Below are positions 1 to 11,353 of a stretch of DNA of 64,000 nucleotides, one piece after another (the stretch's first letter is position 1; every line of letters begins with the position of its first letter). The DNA comes from Rhizopus sp. PT2906 (taxonomy: Eukaryota > Mucoromycota > Mucoromycetes > Mucorales > Rhizopodaceae), in the NCBI GenBank assembly GCA_025529335.1, contig JAMYHX010000007.1:124001-188000 (forward strand), read 5' to 3'. The notes below the pieces were generated by a model, which was not told the origin of the DNA, made no database searches, and saw only the letters and a list, made by a program, of their open reading frames with translations. The translations under genes were made by a program, and so were the position numbers.

Positions 1-492
1 CAAACCAAGTCTCTTTCAATTTCTGAATCTTCTTGAAAGTGACACCAGACAATGCATCGAACGCGTCTTGGTTGAGGACCCACATGGTTATCTATCCGTC
101 CAAGATTGTACACCCTCAGATGGTTTCCTAGATCTTGACAGGCTGTCTGAGGTCATTGGTGATTCAGTCTTATTTGAACAAGTCATGGCAACCATTCAGT
201 CCAATGCGGCGCGTGGGCTACCATGGATAGAGAGTGTGCAACAGATTTATGAGTTGGTGCGTGATCGAGGTCTGTGGGAACAATTGGCGCCTATCTTGCA
301 GCAAGTCATCACAGGTAAAAAAAATAACCCAAAAAGAGAAGCGTATATTAACATCCATTAGATCCAAATGAGTATAGTTCGTATGAAGAATATGTACAAA
401 AAAACTTTTTGGATGATGGGGGACAACAGTACTTGGATCAAGAAATCGATCGTACTCAAGTGGAATTCATGCTTCAAAACCTGAAAATGTAG
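1..492 (+). CDS. 3' end of an unrecognised gene (partial)
   Basis: The reading frame is open from the left edge, so the start lies outside the window. An intron with donor GTAAAA runs from 315 to 361 (ends TTAG). The second exon runs from 362 to the TAG at 490-492. The visible product is about 148 residues, acidic and rich in Leu/Ile/Gln, apparently all alpha-helical, with repeated amphipathic stretches (for example LSEVIGDSVLFEQVMATIQ). It ends in QVEFMLQNLKM. There is no signal peptide or membrane segment in the visible part. I do not recognise the family; a helical scaffold or HEAT-like C-terminus would fit but this is inference. Both splice sites are canonical and the frame is kept across the intron, so coding status is likely. 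Confidence 0.7.
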
Positions 493-906
493 CCTGTGGC
501 ATTATTGTCATATCACGCGTACCTGTGTACTAGGATAATGATGATCTACTGATCCTATAAAAAAGTGCTTTTATGCAAGATGATGTCAAATCGGATTTAT
601 TGTTCCCAAATTCAGACACATGAATAAAAAGATATAAACACAGATTTTTTTTTATTACTATTAACATTACAAAAGAAAGAAGGGAAGAATAATACTTTTT
701 TAAAAGAAGTGTGTGTGTGTATATATATATGTAATGTATATATAGAAGAAGTGATATATATATAAAAGGGGGAGAATAATAATAGCAGTAATAGTGATAA
801 TAATAAGCAATAAAGTAGTAGTAATAGTAGTAGTAGTAGTAACAAGACTATACATATATATATAAAAGGAAAGAAAAAGAAGGGGGGTATGATATTAAAT
901 ACATGG
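493..906. repeat. Microsatellite-rich intergenic DNA
   Basis: This gap separates two convergent genes. It holds several adjacent simple repeats: a short TG run then a TA run near 707-730, further TA tracts near 733-765, and AGT/AAT trinucleotide runs at about 776-842, then another TA run. Open frames through it (Leu-rich on the minus strand) are only repeat translation. No gene is seen. Confidence 0.85.
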
Positions 907-1772
907 TTAGTTTGATTCATCCAACCAACCTAATTGACCAAAAGCTGTCCAAAGAGCGCTCGTCTTATTAACATCCACTCTACACAATTTTTGTGCAACG
1001 GATTTAGTGAATGGAATTTCTTGGTATTTTAAAGTGCGAGCAGCCAAGATAAGAGTACGTTTACAACGAAGATATTGAGTTGGAGATAAACGTAGGGTAG
1101 AAGCCATGGTAGCTTCAACAGGATGTAGTCGATGATAAAAGGGTTGTTGAGCGATATAAAGTGGTGCACCTAATTCATGGTTTAATTATCACGCATATAT
1201 AAATTATACTATTATATATTCTTACCCTTCCAGGACACCTTAACAGGAATAGTATCAAGCGCCTCTTGAGATGGAACCCAACCAGGAGGATAGAAATCGG
1301 TATCATTGGTTTCAATGTCAATTGAGTCAAATGCAGAGGCAGCATCTTTACCAGTTGGCAAAACAGATGAAACGCGTCTTTTCTTGAGAGTGCATGGTTG
1401 CTTATCTTTATGAACATTGGATGGGTTCAGCTTTCTTTTTTTGGTAGGTGTCACCGCAGGCTTGTCTAACCTAGTACATTTATCGATCCTCTTTTCTTTT
1501 TCTTGGTCGTCATCTTGCTTGTTCGTATTCATTAATAACAAATCACGATAGACATTGAGAGCAAAGACTCTGTCATGACCATGGGTTGATCTTAGATAAG
1601 GTACCATCCGACAGTAGGACTCAATGAATGCCTTTCTATTCTTTCTTGGATAGTGATCCCATTTGGGAGGTTCAGTTGGAGTCAAAGGAGGAGACAGGAG
1701 CGAATCGTCTTCAATGTGGTTTTTATCATATACTTGATGCATAATGCTCAATGGTTTAGTCAAAGTCATCAT
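907..1772 (-). CDS. SWIRM domain protein
   Basis: Two exons: 1772-1226 and 1169-907, with an intron (GTAAG...TTAG) at 1225-1170; the product is 269 residues. The C-terminal ~85 residues form a SWIRM domain, the helical DNA/nucleosome-binding fold of chromatin proteins. Its hallmark is visible as STLRLSPTQYLRCKRTLIL, followed by a helix ending ALWTAFGQLGWLDESN. The intron lies just upstream, and splicing joins SWKG to APLYI in the way fungal SWIRM proteins of the Fun19/Laf type read. The N-terminal half is low complexity and basic, with a KKRK-type nuclear localisation signal, and has a conserved-looking PPKWDHYPRKNRKAFIESYC segment. A role in histone deacetylase or chromatin complexes follows from the family; the exact orthologue is not decided. 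Confidence 0.85.
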
Positions 1773-2309
1773 TCAATAATAGAAAAAGAGGTAAGAGAGA
1801 GAGAAAGAAATAAAATAAAATGTTGGCTGATTTCAACTTTTTGTATTTATTTGATGCATCGCACAAAAAGAAGGGATGAGACCCGATACGCCAGTCGGTG
1901 ATTAAAATAGATGTCACATTTTAAAATAATGAATAAATTCTTGTAATGCTTCTCTAATCAATATAATGTCATTCTGCTTCATTGATCTTTTTTATTTTCT
2001 AGGATTTTCATTGTTTAATGTCCTGAGCTCAATGCTCGTGAGTATTCGTTGTCTTGTAGGTTACTGAAACGAAAGAAAGAATAAAAAAACGTCATTACTT
2101 CGTTCTTACGTTTAAACTCAGTAGTAACATGACCCCGTTCTTGTCACAGGTTCTATTTGGCTTATTTGTAACTAATTTTATAATACTAAAGCAAATAAGC
2201 TTATAAGTAATATCTAAGGCAATCATTACTTTAAAGGGGACACGTATAGTCAACAGCATTTGATTGAGTTGCTTCTAATTAAGGCTTATCTGGTCTTTCT
2301 TATAGTTCA
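1773..2309. other. Intergenic, no gene seen
   Basis: AT-rich DNA upstream of the SWIRM gene. It includes purine-rich sequence (repeated GAGA/GAAA) just before that gene's start, which may be promoter or 5' leader. Short open frames here show no protein-like pattern. Confidence 0.5.
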
Positions 2310-2653
2310 TGACTACACAAATACTTTCTCTTACATTCCATTGTTACCCGTGACCTGTGACCTTGACATAGTGTGTATCATATTATTTATATTATTTATT
2401 TTGTCAATAAAAAAAGCTCCCTTTATATTTAACACAGGAACAGTGCCCATGCATAATACTTGTTTCTTATTTTGTTGAAACATTTTACTGTGTCGTGATC
2501 GTGGCGTCGTCAGTTCATCGAACATTTAGCTCATCCTGCAGAATGCATGATCAATGAATTGAAATCGACATGACTCACTTGGCAGCATAAAGTTTCTATG
2601 AGGATGGATCCGTTTGGAAGGGAACTCGTTGCACAACTAAAAGCGGCTACTGA
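2310..2653 (+). pseudogene. Decayed copy of molybdopterin synthase large subunit (MoaE/MOCS2B)
   Basis: A relic of the intact gene at 4091-4592, in the opposite orientation. Near 2310-2325 IVHD matches IVHD of the intact protein. At 2430-2450 NTGTVPM matches RTGTVPV. At 2529-2570 the frame reads AHPAECMINELKST (intact: HATEYLIDELKAT), then meets an in-frame TGA at 2571-2573. In another frame at about 2593-2650 YEDGSVWKGTRCTTKSGY aligns with YEDGSVWKGACCTSKIGH up to a terminal TGA. Nucleotide similarity over the last ~60 bases is high by eye. Several frame changes and internal stops exclude a working enzyme. The left boundary is approximate. It probably arose from a local inverted duplication. 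Confidence 0.75.
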
Positions 2654-4090
2654 ATCATTTTCGTTTTAATACATTGAATAGCATACAAGCAAGGGGGTAA
2701 AGAATTCAAACGACAAGCATAACACCAATCTGTCTCATTGTCGTTTGAGTTATTTGATGAATTGAATTGAATAACAATAGGATGATTTTATATGATTATA
2801 TAAATGGAATGATAATTGTAAATAAGAAGGGGGAGTTGTACAAAGACTAACCTTAATCCTGTTCAGTAGGTACAAGAACTACTGGTTTTTAAAATAAATT
2901 TCTCTCGTAATTTATAGTGCTTCAAGACCAGTTTTTTTTTTGTGGTGTCATTCGTTCGTCTAGTCTTTATAGTATTGCTTGATCTTTTTAACTATGGTCA
3001 CTATAACGTCTTATTTAGCACTAGTCTTATTGTAGACAAGAACAAATGATGACTTGAATATCTTGGCGTAAATTGAAGATATATTTTGTTCATGATAATA
3101 ATAATGTCAATGTATGAGAATTATAATCGTTTAACTCTTGTTATTTCTTGTACGAGCCATTATGATCATGCAATGCCTCTCATATGTGGCTTGAGGAAAA
3201 GCTGCAGATGAGAGGGAAATGCTACGCGCATAAATTAAAAGTCACACTTGTGTGTATACAAGTATTCACAAGGCTTCTTTACTGTTTATGACTGACAGCC
3301 ATTACTTCACTGCTAGAGTGTCCCTTCTTTCATTGTTCGCACCCCTCTCTTATCATGAATGATCCCTTTGGCGTCCTTATTCAAGTTGACCGCCATTGCA
3401 AAAGGCTCTTGTAGTAGTCAGAGCAGGCGGGCTTTGTCCTTAGAGGAGCACACAGCAATAGTCATACGGGCACGCTTCCTTCAACCCCTCCTTTTCTTTG
3501 CCCTTGCTGAAAAGAAACCCATTATTCATCCCTTCCTCAATGACTGGGGCCTGCTTTTTATAACATCTTTTACCGAAAGCATATGAAAGCAACCCGGCTG
3601 TGAACACGATGAAACTTTATAGTATCCGAATTAGCATGTGTCCATTTTTTATTGCCTCTGTATCCCCCTCCAGCAATAGTCTTTTATGCTACGTATATGA
3701 AACTGTCTCTCTGGGAATTTGATTTTGATATTTCTTTTCACGCCATTATATCCATCTTATACTTCTTCCCTACATTGACATCTCTCAGAGAAAAGGCTTT
3801 GTCTGACAGAAAAAGAACCACCACTCGCTGTAGAAAACAATAGCAAGGCGTATTATGCTTCTCATATTGAAACCATACAAGATCCTACACTGTATTGGAG
3901 TTGATCAAGCCTTAGTTTTCATCTGAATGAAAGCACTTGATGCATTCATTCTGCTATTCTGGATAATAAAGTAAAAAGCGATAAGGGAGAGGGGCATCAT
4001 CAGAGTGATTTTTTATTAAAGAATTTGATCATCCGGTTTATTCATCGCGCGCTCAAAGATGACTGGGCTGTTTTCTTGTGTGTGAAAGAT
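2654..4090. other. Intergenic, no gene supported
   Basis: About 1.4 kb between the relic and its intact relative. Two short open frames (near 3359-3586 and 3652-3843) have no splice context, no domain pattern and a composition like the surrounding DNA. I see no repeat or RNA gene. Confidence 0.5.
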
Positions 4091-4592
4091 TCAGTGGCCG
4101 ATCTTGCTTGTGCAACAAGCTCCCTTCCAAACGGACCCATCCTCATAGACCTCGCGCTTCCAAATAGGACATGTTGCCTTTAATTCATCAATCAAATATT
4201 CCGTAGCATGAATCGAATCTCCCCGATGAGCTGATGACACTGCAATCACTACACTCACTTCTCCAACTGGAACTGTTCCTGTGCGGTGATAAATCGCTAT
4301 ATGCTTCAAGCTCCATTTACTACGCGCCTTTTGAATGATGTCTAGTAGTACTTTTTTGGCCATAGGTTCGTACGCTTCATATTCCAATTGAACGACCTTT
4401 TTACCTATTACACTTTTATGTCATCAAACGATACATCTAATAGTCAATATAAAAAGGTGTACCTTCAAACGTATCTCTTGTTGTGCCCGAAAAGGTCGAT
4501 ATGGCTCCTGCTGAGTCATCATGTACTATTTTGACAATATCGTCCAACAAAGGCAACCCTTCGTGAGTGATAACCACCGTATCTTTTGTCAT
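4091..4592 (-). CDS. MOCS2B: Molybdopterin synthase catalytic (large) subunit
   Basis: Two exons: 4592-4463 and 4404-4091, intron 4462-4405 (GTAC...TAG), 147 residues, close to the family's usual size. The enzyme converts precursor Z (cPMP) into molybdopterin, taking sulfur from the thiocarboxylated small subunit MOCS2A/MoaD, in cytosolic molybdenum cofactor synthesis. Family hallmarks in order are GAISTFSGTTRDTFEGKKV, LEYEAYEPMA, HRTGTVPVGE with following SSAHRGD, and the C-terminal WKREVYEDGSVWKG containing the active-site lysine segment. The start codon is 150 bp from that of the divergent asparaginyl-tRNA synthetase, so the two genes probably share a promoter region. A degraded second copy lies 1.4 kb downstream on the other strand. 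Confidence 0.92.
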
Positions 4593-4742
4593 GAAGAATA
4601 AATGTATTCATTATACCTCATCCTCCCTCTCAAAAATAAACCCAGTCCAAGATGAATCATAATGTGGCTTAGAGACACTTTATATACATTTGCCCCTCTA
4701 CCCTGAAAGAAGAAAGGGAAATCATTATTTTTTTTTTCTTTA

Positions 4743-6744
4743 ATGTCTACAGAAATAACTGACGCGACAAAGAAACTATCTGTTTCTGAAAGTAAAGAAA
4801 GGAGGACATGAAAAAAAAAAGAGCAGCTCAACTGATACTTTTTTTTTTGTAGCCATCTACGTTGATGAACTCGAAGGATGCGACACTAACGGCCAAGGTA
4901 CCCAGGACGCACCTTTCAAGTCCGTCTTGAAGGCTATTGAAGTCAAGGGCGACAACATCAAGATTCAAATCAAAAAGGATGCTGAAGGTTTCAAGGAAAT
5001 TTCAGGTGCTGCTTTCAAAAAGGCCAAAAAGACATTTGCTGAACAACAAAAGAAGGCCAAGAAGCTCCTGGAACAACAAAAGAAACAAGAAGAGGAACTC
5101 AAGAAGAAATTAGAAGATGAAGCCAAGGCTTTAGAACATGCTAAATCTATTGTTCTTACCGAAGATACCTCACTTCCTCCTGCTAAAAAAGTAAACGATC
5201 AAGATATAAAGTTGATAAAAACTTACCCTATGTATATATAGATCAAAATCCGTCAATCTACTGAATGCAGAGGTAAACGTGTCAAGGTCTCTGGTTGGGT
5301 CCATCGTCTTCGTGTTCAAGGTAAAGACATGATGTTTGTCGTTCTCCGTGATGGTTCTGGTTATCTGCAATGTGTCTTGACCGGAAGATTGGTAAGCAAT
5401 ACATGATTTAAAAAAAAAGGAAAAGGAAAAACTGACCGACAAGGGCTGTGTAGTGCCATTCTTTTGATGCTATTACACTTACAATTGAATCCACCATCAC
5501 TGTATACGGTGTTATCAACGAATTGCCTGAAGGAAAGACAGCACCCGGCAACCATGAGTTGGTTGCTGATTATTGGGAAGTTGTCGGTAAGGCACCTGGT
5601 GGTGACGATGCCTTCACGAACAAGGTCACTCCTGACGCCGATCCTTCTTATCTCTTGGATAACCGTCACCTTGTCATCCGTGGTGAAACTGCTTCTGCTG
5701 TGCTCAGAGCAAGAGCTGAGGTGATTAAGGCCTTCCGTGCCTTTTTTGATAGAGAACATTTTACTGAAGTCACACCTCCTTGTATGGTTCAAACTCAAGT
5801 AGAAGGTGGTGCAACTTTATTTGCCTTCAACTATTATGGTCAAGAGGTTAGCACATCTATACTAAATAGGAGGGGAATTGTTATTGATATTTCGTAGGCT
5901 TATCTCACTCAATCATCTCAATTATATCTTGAAACCGCTCTTCCATCACTTGGCGACGTCTTTTGTTTAGCTGAATCTTATCGTGCTGAAAAATCACATA
6001 CCCGTCGACACTTATCAGAATACTCTCATTTGGAAGCTGAAATGGCTTTCATCTCATTTGACGATTTATTGGACCATCTTGAAGAAATGATGTGCTTCGT
6101 GATCGACAAAGTCCTTGCCGATGAAGAGACTTCGCAATTGGTCAAGCAGCTCAACCCAGATTTCAAGAAGCCCGAGCGCCCCTTCCTGCGCATGAAATAT
6201 GCTGATGCAATTCAATACTTGAAGGACAATGACATTAAGAAGGAAGACGGCACATTTTATGAATTTGGCGAAGATATCCCCGAAGCTCCTGAACGTGCCA
6301 TGACAGACAAGATCGGTCGTCCCATCTTTTTGACACACTTCCCACATGAAATCAAGGCATTCTACATGCAAAAGGATCCATCAGATAGACGTGTGACTGA
6401 AAGTGTGGATGTATTGATGCCTGGTGTAGGTGAAATTGTAGGTGGTAGTATGAGAATGTACGATAGAGTAAGTATTCCGTTTCCGCCTTTTCTTTTTGCT
6501 CTGTTTGTTAAACATTTCTCCTTTCTCTTTTTTCTGCTCATAGGAAGAATTATTAGAAGCTTATGCTAAAGAAGGCATTGATCCTTCCCCTTACTACTGG
6601 TACACTGATCAACGTAAGTATGGTACAACGCCTCATGGTGGTTATGGTCTTGGTGTCGAGCGTTTCCTTGCCTGGTTGCTCAACCGCTATACTGTGCGTG
6701 AATGCTGTCTTTACCCTCGTTTTACTGGAAGATGTACTCCTTAA
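4743..6744 (+). CDS. NARS1: Cytoplasmic asparaginyl-tRNA synthetase
   Basis: Six exons: 4743-4791, 4853-5190, 5242-5391, 5454-5846, 5898-6467, 6544-6744, giving 566 residues. It charges tRNA-Asn with asparagine in the cytosol (class IIb synthetase; yeast DED81). The N-terminal appended domain begins IYVDELEGCDTNGQGTQDAP, as in eukaryotic AsnRS, and is followed by a Lys/Glu-rich coiled linker. An OB-fold anticodon-binding domain follows (GKRVKVSGWVHRLRVQGKDM). The catalytic core shows class II motif 2 (CLAESYRAEKSHTRRHLSEY) and motif 3 (GYGLGVERFLAWLL). The C-terminus CLYPRFTGRCTP matches eukaryotic AsnRS. The first exon is short; it was chosen because its ATG and donor at 4792 give a continuous frame into exon 2. 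Confidence 0.96.
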
Positions 6745-7151
6745 GTATGTAGATGACATCAATTATAATAAAGGGAAATCCAAAGTGCTCTATGTAATTT
6801 TCGATAAGAAATGACCCCCCCTTTTTTTTTTGTGGGATGTGTAAGTAACCCGCTTTGAATGTTCCAAAATGATCGATATAATGGTTTTCTGTCCCTTTTT
6901 TACTCCTTTCTTTATGTCACAGAACATGATGGAATAAAAATGTTCTTGTCATAAACTAATTTATGTTCACGGCAAACCAAAAAGTAGTAAAATCTCCATT
7001 TTATTCTGCATTTCCCCTAATTCTTGTTTTATGAGTACCATTGCTTGATTTTTACTAAACAGTAAATCCGCTTGGTCTTTGTCCATGATCTTTTATTCCA
7101 TTCGCCCCTCTCCTTTTTTGCATTTTCAGCACTTGTTACAAGGAAGCACTT

Positions 7152-7199
<48 letters not shown>

Positions 7200-7657
7200 T
7201 ATTATTCAAGAAAACCAAAAAGGGAACGCTTGATTATTGTACAATTTTGACACATTTAATTTATCTTCACTTTTTGTTCTACTTGCAGGAAAAAAAAAAG
7301 CATCCCTTTTTTTGTGAGACTTTGTTGATCAACCTTTTTTTTTTTTGGGTGCAGTTATGGCGTTTGGTGCATGACGTACTGCTAATGTTCAAATAATTAC
7401 AAACCGTATTTCTTTTAGCCCGTTTTTAGCAATTATATAGATCGTAAGGAGTCCTCAATGATATACCTCCTTATTTTAAATTAAATAGGTTTGTTTACCC
7501 CAGCTCCTGTATTTTATAAGCTTATCTCCCCCCCCCTAATTTTAATGCTTCATCATACATCAAATAGAGAAGTAATAAGGGAAGAGAATTATAAATAAGC
7601 TTGTGTTTTCTTTTTATTTTGATGAATATTTTTTTTTTCTCTCTCTCTTCTTTCCCT
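6745..7657. other. Intergenic with a 44-nt poly(T) tract
   Basis: AT-rich DNA between AsnRS and the zinc-finger gene. An uninterrupted T run occupies 7154-7197, with shorter T and A runs near 7291-7300, 7337-7347 and 7629-7638, and an eight-base C run near 7530-7538. No gene is seen; the last ~60 bases are a pyrimidine-rich leader typical of fungal promoters. Confidence 0.7.
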
Positions 7658-8119
7658 ATGGCGCCTTACTCAGACAAACAGCAAATAAGACGCTACAAGT
7701 GCCCATTATGCCCAAAATCCTTTTATCGCCATGAACATAAAAAGCGGCATATTCGAATTCATACTGGGGAAAAGCCTCACGCTTGTCAATTTTCTGGTTG
7801 CAGTAAACGATTCTCTCGTTCTGACGAGCTCATTCGACACAGTCGAACACACGACACTGCATCGCATGATACCTCTCGGCCATCGTCCTGCGTACATGCA
7901 GGACAAGTTCTTTTACCGCCTTTAAGATCAATATACTATTATCCTTTATCAATGAAGCCCCAGCCGGTTGAATGCAGTACTCATTACCAGCCTTTCCTTG
8001 CCCACCCACCTTTTTATGCGTCATCTAGACCAGGTTGCTATACTTATTCTCATACTAATTCTCATTCCACTCCTTACAAAAAGGACATACTGTTGCCTCC
8101 CATTCATACGTTATTATAA
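7658..8119 (+). CDS. C2H2 zinc-finger protein of the Mig1/CreA type
   Basis: Single exon, 153 residues from the ATG at 7658 (MAPYSDKQQ). An upstream in-frame ATG would add a hydrophobic Phe-rich leader encoded by the pyrimidine-rich stretch, so it is rejected. Two adjacent C2H2 fingers lie at about residues 14-70: YKCPLCPKSFYRHEHKKRHI with linker HTGEKPHAC, then CSKRFSRSDELIRHSRTH. The RSDEL recognition helix and linker are characteristic of GC-box binding repressors such as Mig1/CreA of carbon catabolite repression. The rest is Pro/Ser/His/Tyr-rich without a domain. It is much shorter than classical CreA, so it may be a lineage-specific relative. A nuclear transcription-factor role follows from the fingers; the targets are inference. 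Confidence 0.85.
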   Translation: MAPYSDKQQIRRYKCPLCPKSFYRHEHKKRHIRIHTGEKPHACQFSGCSKRFSRSDELIRHSRTHDTASHDTSRPSSCVHAGQVLLPPLRSIYYYPLSMKPQPVECSTHYQPFLAHPPFYASSRPGCYTYSHTNSHSTPYKKDILLPPIHTLL

Positions 8120-10401
8120 TATATTCATAATCATTCTCTTTATTGTTTGTGTACATACATTTATATATATTTATGCTAGATCATTCTTTTAAACATATTC
8201 ATTCATTGGGTCTTTCGTACTAATATGAAACTAATAAAAAAGAATATCTGTCTTTTTAATTCAATACAAAAAAAATCCTGTTCCATTGATCCAAAGAAGA
8301 AAAAAAAAAAGAATAGCAAAAAAAGGAGAAAAAAAAGGGGGGAAGAATATAAGATATTAAACGCTTGGGCCATATTTTGTTGCCAACTTTGCGTTTACCT
8401 CTCTTTTTTCTGGTTATCCCCTTTATTCCCCCCTTTTTTTGGTTTATAAATGCATTTGCCACTTTTCTTTTTTAAAAAAAAGCCCAAGAGTAAGGAGAAG
8501 AAAAAGCAAGCAGGGGCCAGTTTGCTTCATACTATTTTTATGTTATTTCCTTGATGACACAGGCGTCAAAGATCTTAAACAGAATAATAACAATAAACAG
8601 AAATTTTGTTTTCTCTCTTTTATATATGCGCATAATAGAACGTAGGTTTTAGAGCACAGCAGCCATACTATTTCAATGGTGAATTTTAATACAGGGTTTT
8701 TTCAAGTAATTAAAAGAATATAATTGGCAGAGATGAGTTTGTAGCATTCAGTGAATGTTCAATAATGCTAATATGTATGTGTGGTACTGATAGTACTACA
8801 CTTGTGATTAAGGTTAAAGGGAGGAGTAACCATAAAATATATCCATTGGCTGCTTATCCCCGCATGTGTTACACAATTAAGCCCAGAAAAGCAGGGACAA
8901 AACTTTATTTCTTATTGTTCAAACAACAAATCAATACATATGACCTGAATTGCTCAATTTTCCAAGGAAACATTTCCTGTTATTTTTCTAAAGATAAATA
9001 CTAAGCATGCAGATATGTATCTGCCCTAGAAACAAAGCTGGTAATTAAGGGTTCAATACTTGTGCCTTTTTTTTTCTCCCCGTTAAATTGTTGTCTGCAA
9101 TAAATGTTTATTAGTTTACAATAAATATATTTTTGATTCAAGTCATTTTCGATAGTATACATTGTTCGCCTTGCTTACGAGATAACAATCACCGAGAGTG
9201 ATGACAAACCAAAGTCATGTGGTTTGTATATTTCCGCCAACGAAAAAGGCAAAATCACAAACAACCATAGAAATATCACAAAGATTCGATATGAGCTTTT
9301 AGTAAATTAAAAAAAAAAAAAAAAAAAAAAACAATAGCCTCAGCTCTCTATTTACCAGTTTATTTCTTCCGAGCAAATCGTCTTTGCCGTGCAAGGTTTT
9401 CAAATGAGGTTTTAATTAAAGAAAAAGTACACAGATAGTTTGTCTTTATATATTGAGGCATGCTTTTTGAAAAAATACATATAGTGGATACAGCTATTCC
9501 ATTTGTATTCTCGAGAGGTTCATGAGTCTAATGACTGCCTTTTGACATGGTTCTTGTGAAATGGTTTTATTAATATAAAAAGAATAACCTAAAATACACA
9601 TTTACTACAAAGTATCTTTGAGGGCCATTTATAAACGGTATTATTCTTTCATTACAAACGACTTTAGCAAAAACAACGAGTTATTGGATATGAGACCAGC
9701 TATGGTTGCTTAGTGTAAAACTGTGTCGTATCGGAACCTCGAATGAAGAAGACAGTCAGAGTGACTGTTAAAACAAATTTTTTTTTCTCGAAAAGTATAA
9801 AAAGAGTTCAAGATGCTGCATTCCTTTTACTTCTTTACCAATCAGTAGGAAAATAATCTGTTAACAGTGCTACAGCACTGTAACTTTTATTTTTCAGATG
9901 ATGAAAACGGGTATTCGGATGAATTTCGTCTGTTGATTAAAAAGCGCCCTTGTTCTTCTGATCGTACTCTTACTGATGTACAAACTTGTATATATTTGAA
10001 ATAAACGAAAAACACAAAAAAAACATGGCTATATACGTTAACTGGGCTTCTTTTTACTAAACAATTTCTCGCTAAACCAAGTAGCTTATGTGCAGCACAG
10101 TGTTACAAAATTTATGATAGGAATGTGATATGAAATTGTTTGTGAAAAGAGGATAACTCTGCTGCTTAATACTATATATCATCTTTGTTTAACACAATAA
10201 TGGGTGTTTGAGATTTTTTTTTTTGTAAAAGACGCTTGGGTTTAAGTAAGCCACATACAAAATGTCCAATAAGAGCACTTCTTTATTTGATTATTTTTTT
10301 GGCGAGTAACTTTAAAGCAGCCATATTCGGATATTGAAAAATACTTGAAAATTAAAGAAAATGCCAGGAGAGAAGAACTCAAGACTTGCCCTAAAAAAAA
10401 A
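8120..10401. other. Gene-poor AT-rich region
   Basis: About 2.3 kb without a supported gene. It includes purine-rich low-complexity sequence at 8290-8345, an A run at 9309-9331, a TATA-like TATAAAAAG near 9797 and a short terminal-exon-like frame (9898-10004, reading YSDEFRLLIKKRPCSSDRTL) preceded by a pyrimidine tract and CAG. That frame could not be joined to an upstream exon. Confidence 0.5.
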
Positions 10402-10602
10402 CCTTTCTTTTCTTTGTTCATAAATGACCACAAAAGGTCTTCTTCCGCCTTGTGGTATTCTTATGCTTCCGAGGTAAACCCACCCTATTCACTGACAGTA
10501 TCACAAGTACCACGTCTGAAGTGCCAATCATCACAGCTTCAGGTTTCAGAAAAGACAGCCAGACGTGCTTATCCAAGTGAAAGAATCTTACACCAACAAC
10601 AA

Positions 10603-10651
<49 letters not shown>

Positions 10652-11003
10652 GTGGGCTTTATGGAAGCGAAGAAAATTGCTGAATCCAAAAACCACAGAA
10701 AGGCAAACGCTGACCTTTTGCTGTTGGATGTATTTGACAAAAGTGCAATTGAGACCAACTGCTTAAAGTTAATGATCCTAATCCAAGCAGTTGACACACA
10801 TTTAACATTTTATCTAATGACGAGGCCAACAGAAGACATATACTTGATGACGGAGCTGGATCATATTAAGCTCCCGATGCCCATAAATGAGCTACAGGGA
10901 ATATATGGCTATCTAGATAACCTATGTGATATCCTGTTTGTTTTTTTTAAGAGAATGCGCTAATTCTGGTCTCAATGAGGTCACCTCTGCTTCGAGCAAC
11001 AAC
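10402..11003 (+). repeat. Dispersed ~600-bp repeat, copy A
   Basis: This segment recurs almost base for base at 18075-18680 in inverted orientation. Both copies translate identically in all frames checked outside the central homopolymer. Copy A has a run of 46 A (10604-10649) preceded by CAACAACAAC. Downstream of the run an open frame reads TVGFMEAKKIAES, then LLLLDVFDKSAIETNCLKLM and QAVDTHLTFYLMTRP, and ends GYLDNLCDILFVFFKRMR with TAA at 10961-10963. In copy A the homopolymer length puts the upstream frame (DHKRSSSALWYSYASEV) out of register with the downstream one. This looks like a protein-coding family or fragment carried on a multicopy element. No terminal inverted repeats or target-site duplications were recognised. 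Function unknown. Confidence 0.85.
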
Positions 11004-11353
11004 TGCCAAGAACATTATAGCATTACTTATAAATATTTAATAAATCCAAAAAAAGCATCATCTTTTAAAAAAGCCTTTTATGGTACGTTTGATTTAACAA
11101 TGCGCGTAAAGACATTTGAACATATACAAATTTTAATTTGTCGGTCTATTGCATCAAGTAATCTCTATTTTGAGAAAGAATGTACCATAAACGTCATCGA
11201 ACTTCTATTGTCTTATACGGAAGAAACATCATTATGAATGGGGTGTTGTCGGGAAATCAATTTGCCTTTGACAAGCTTTCATGCTAATTGAACAGAATGA
11301 CGTTTTACCTTTTTTCTTTTCTTTTTATTATTAATATTTAAAACAATCATTGA
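11004..11353. other. Short gap upstream of the GH15 gene
   Basis: An open frame continues past the repeat to about 11237 (ending IELLLSYTEETSL). It may be a remnant of sequence originally joined to the repeat, but it has no recognisable domain. The last 60 bases are T-rich leader of the next gene. Confidence 0.4.

Noticed and set aside
612..920. Minus-strand 102-codon frame rich in Leu and Ile
   Set aside because: It is the translation of microsatellites between two genes.
3359..3843. Two plus-strand frames of 63-75 codons
   Set aside because: No splice context, no domain and base composition equal to the flanks.
5361..5798. Minus-strand 145-codon frame
   Set aside because: Antisense shadow of the asparaginyl-tRNA synthetase exons.
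7079..7396. Plus-strand frame with a poly-Phe stretch
   Set aside because: It only translates the T44 homopolymer and flanking T-rich DNA.
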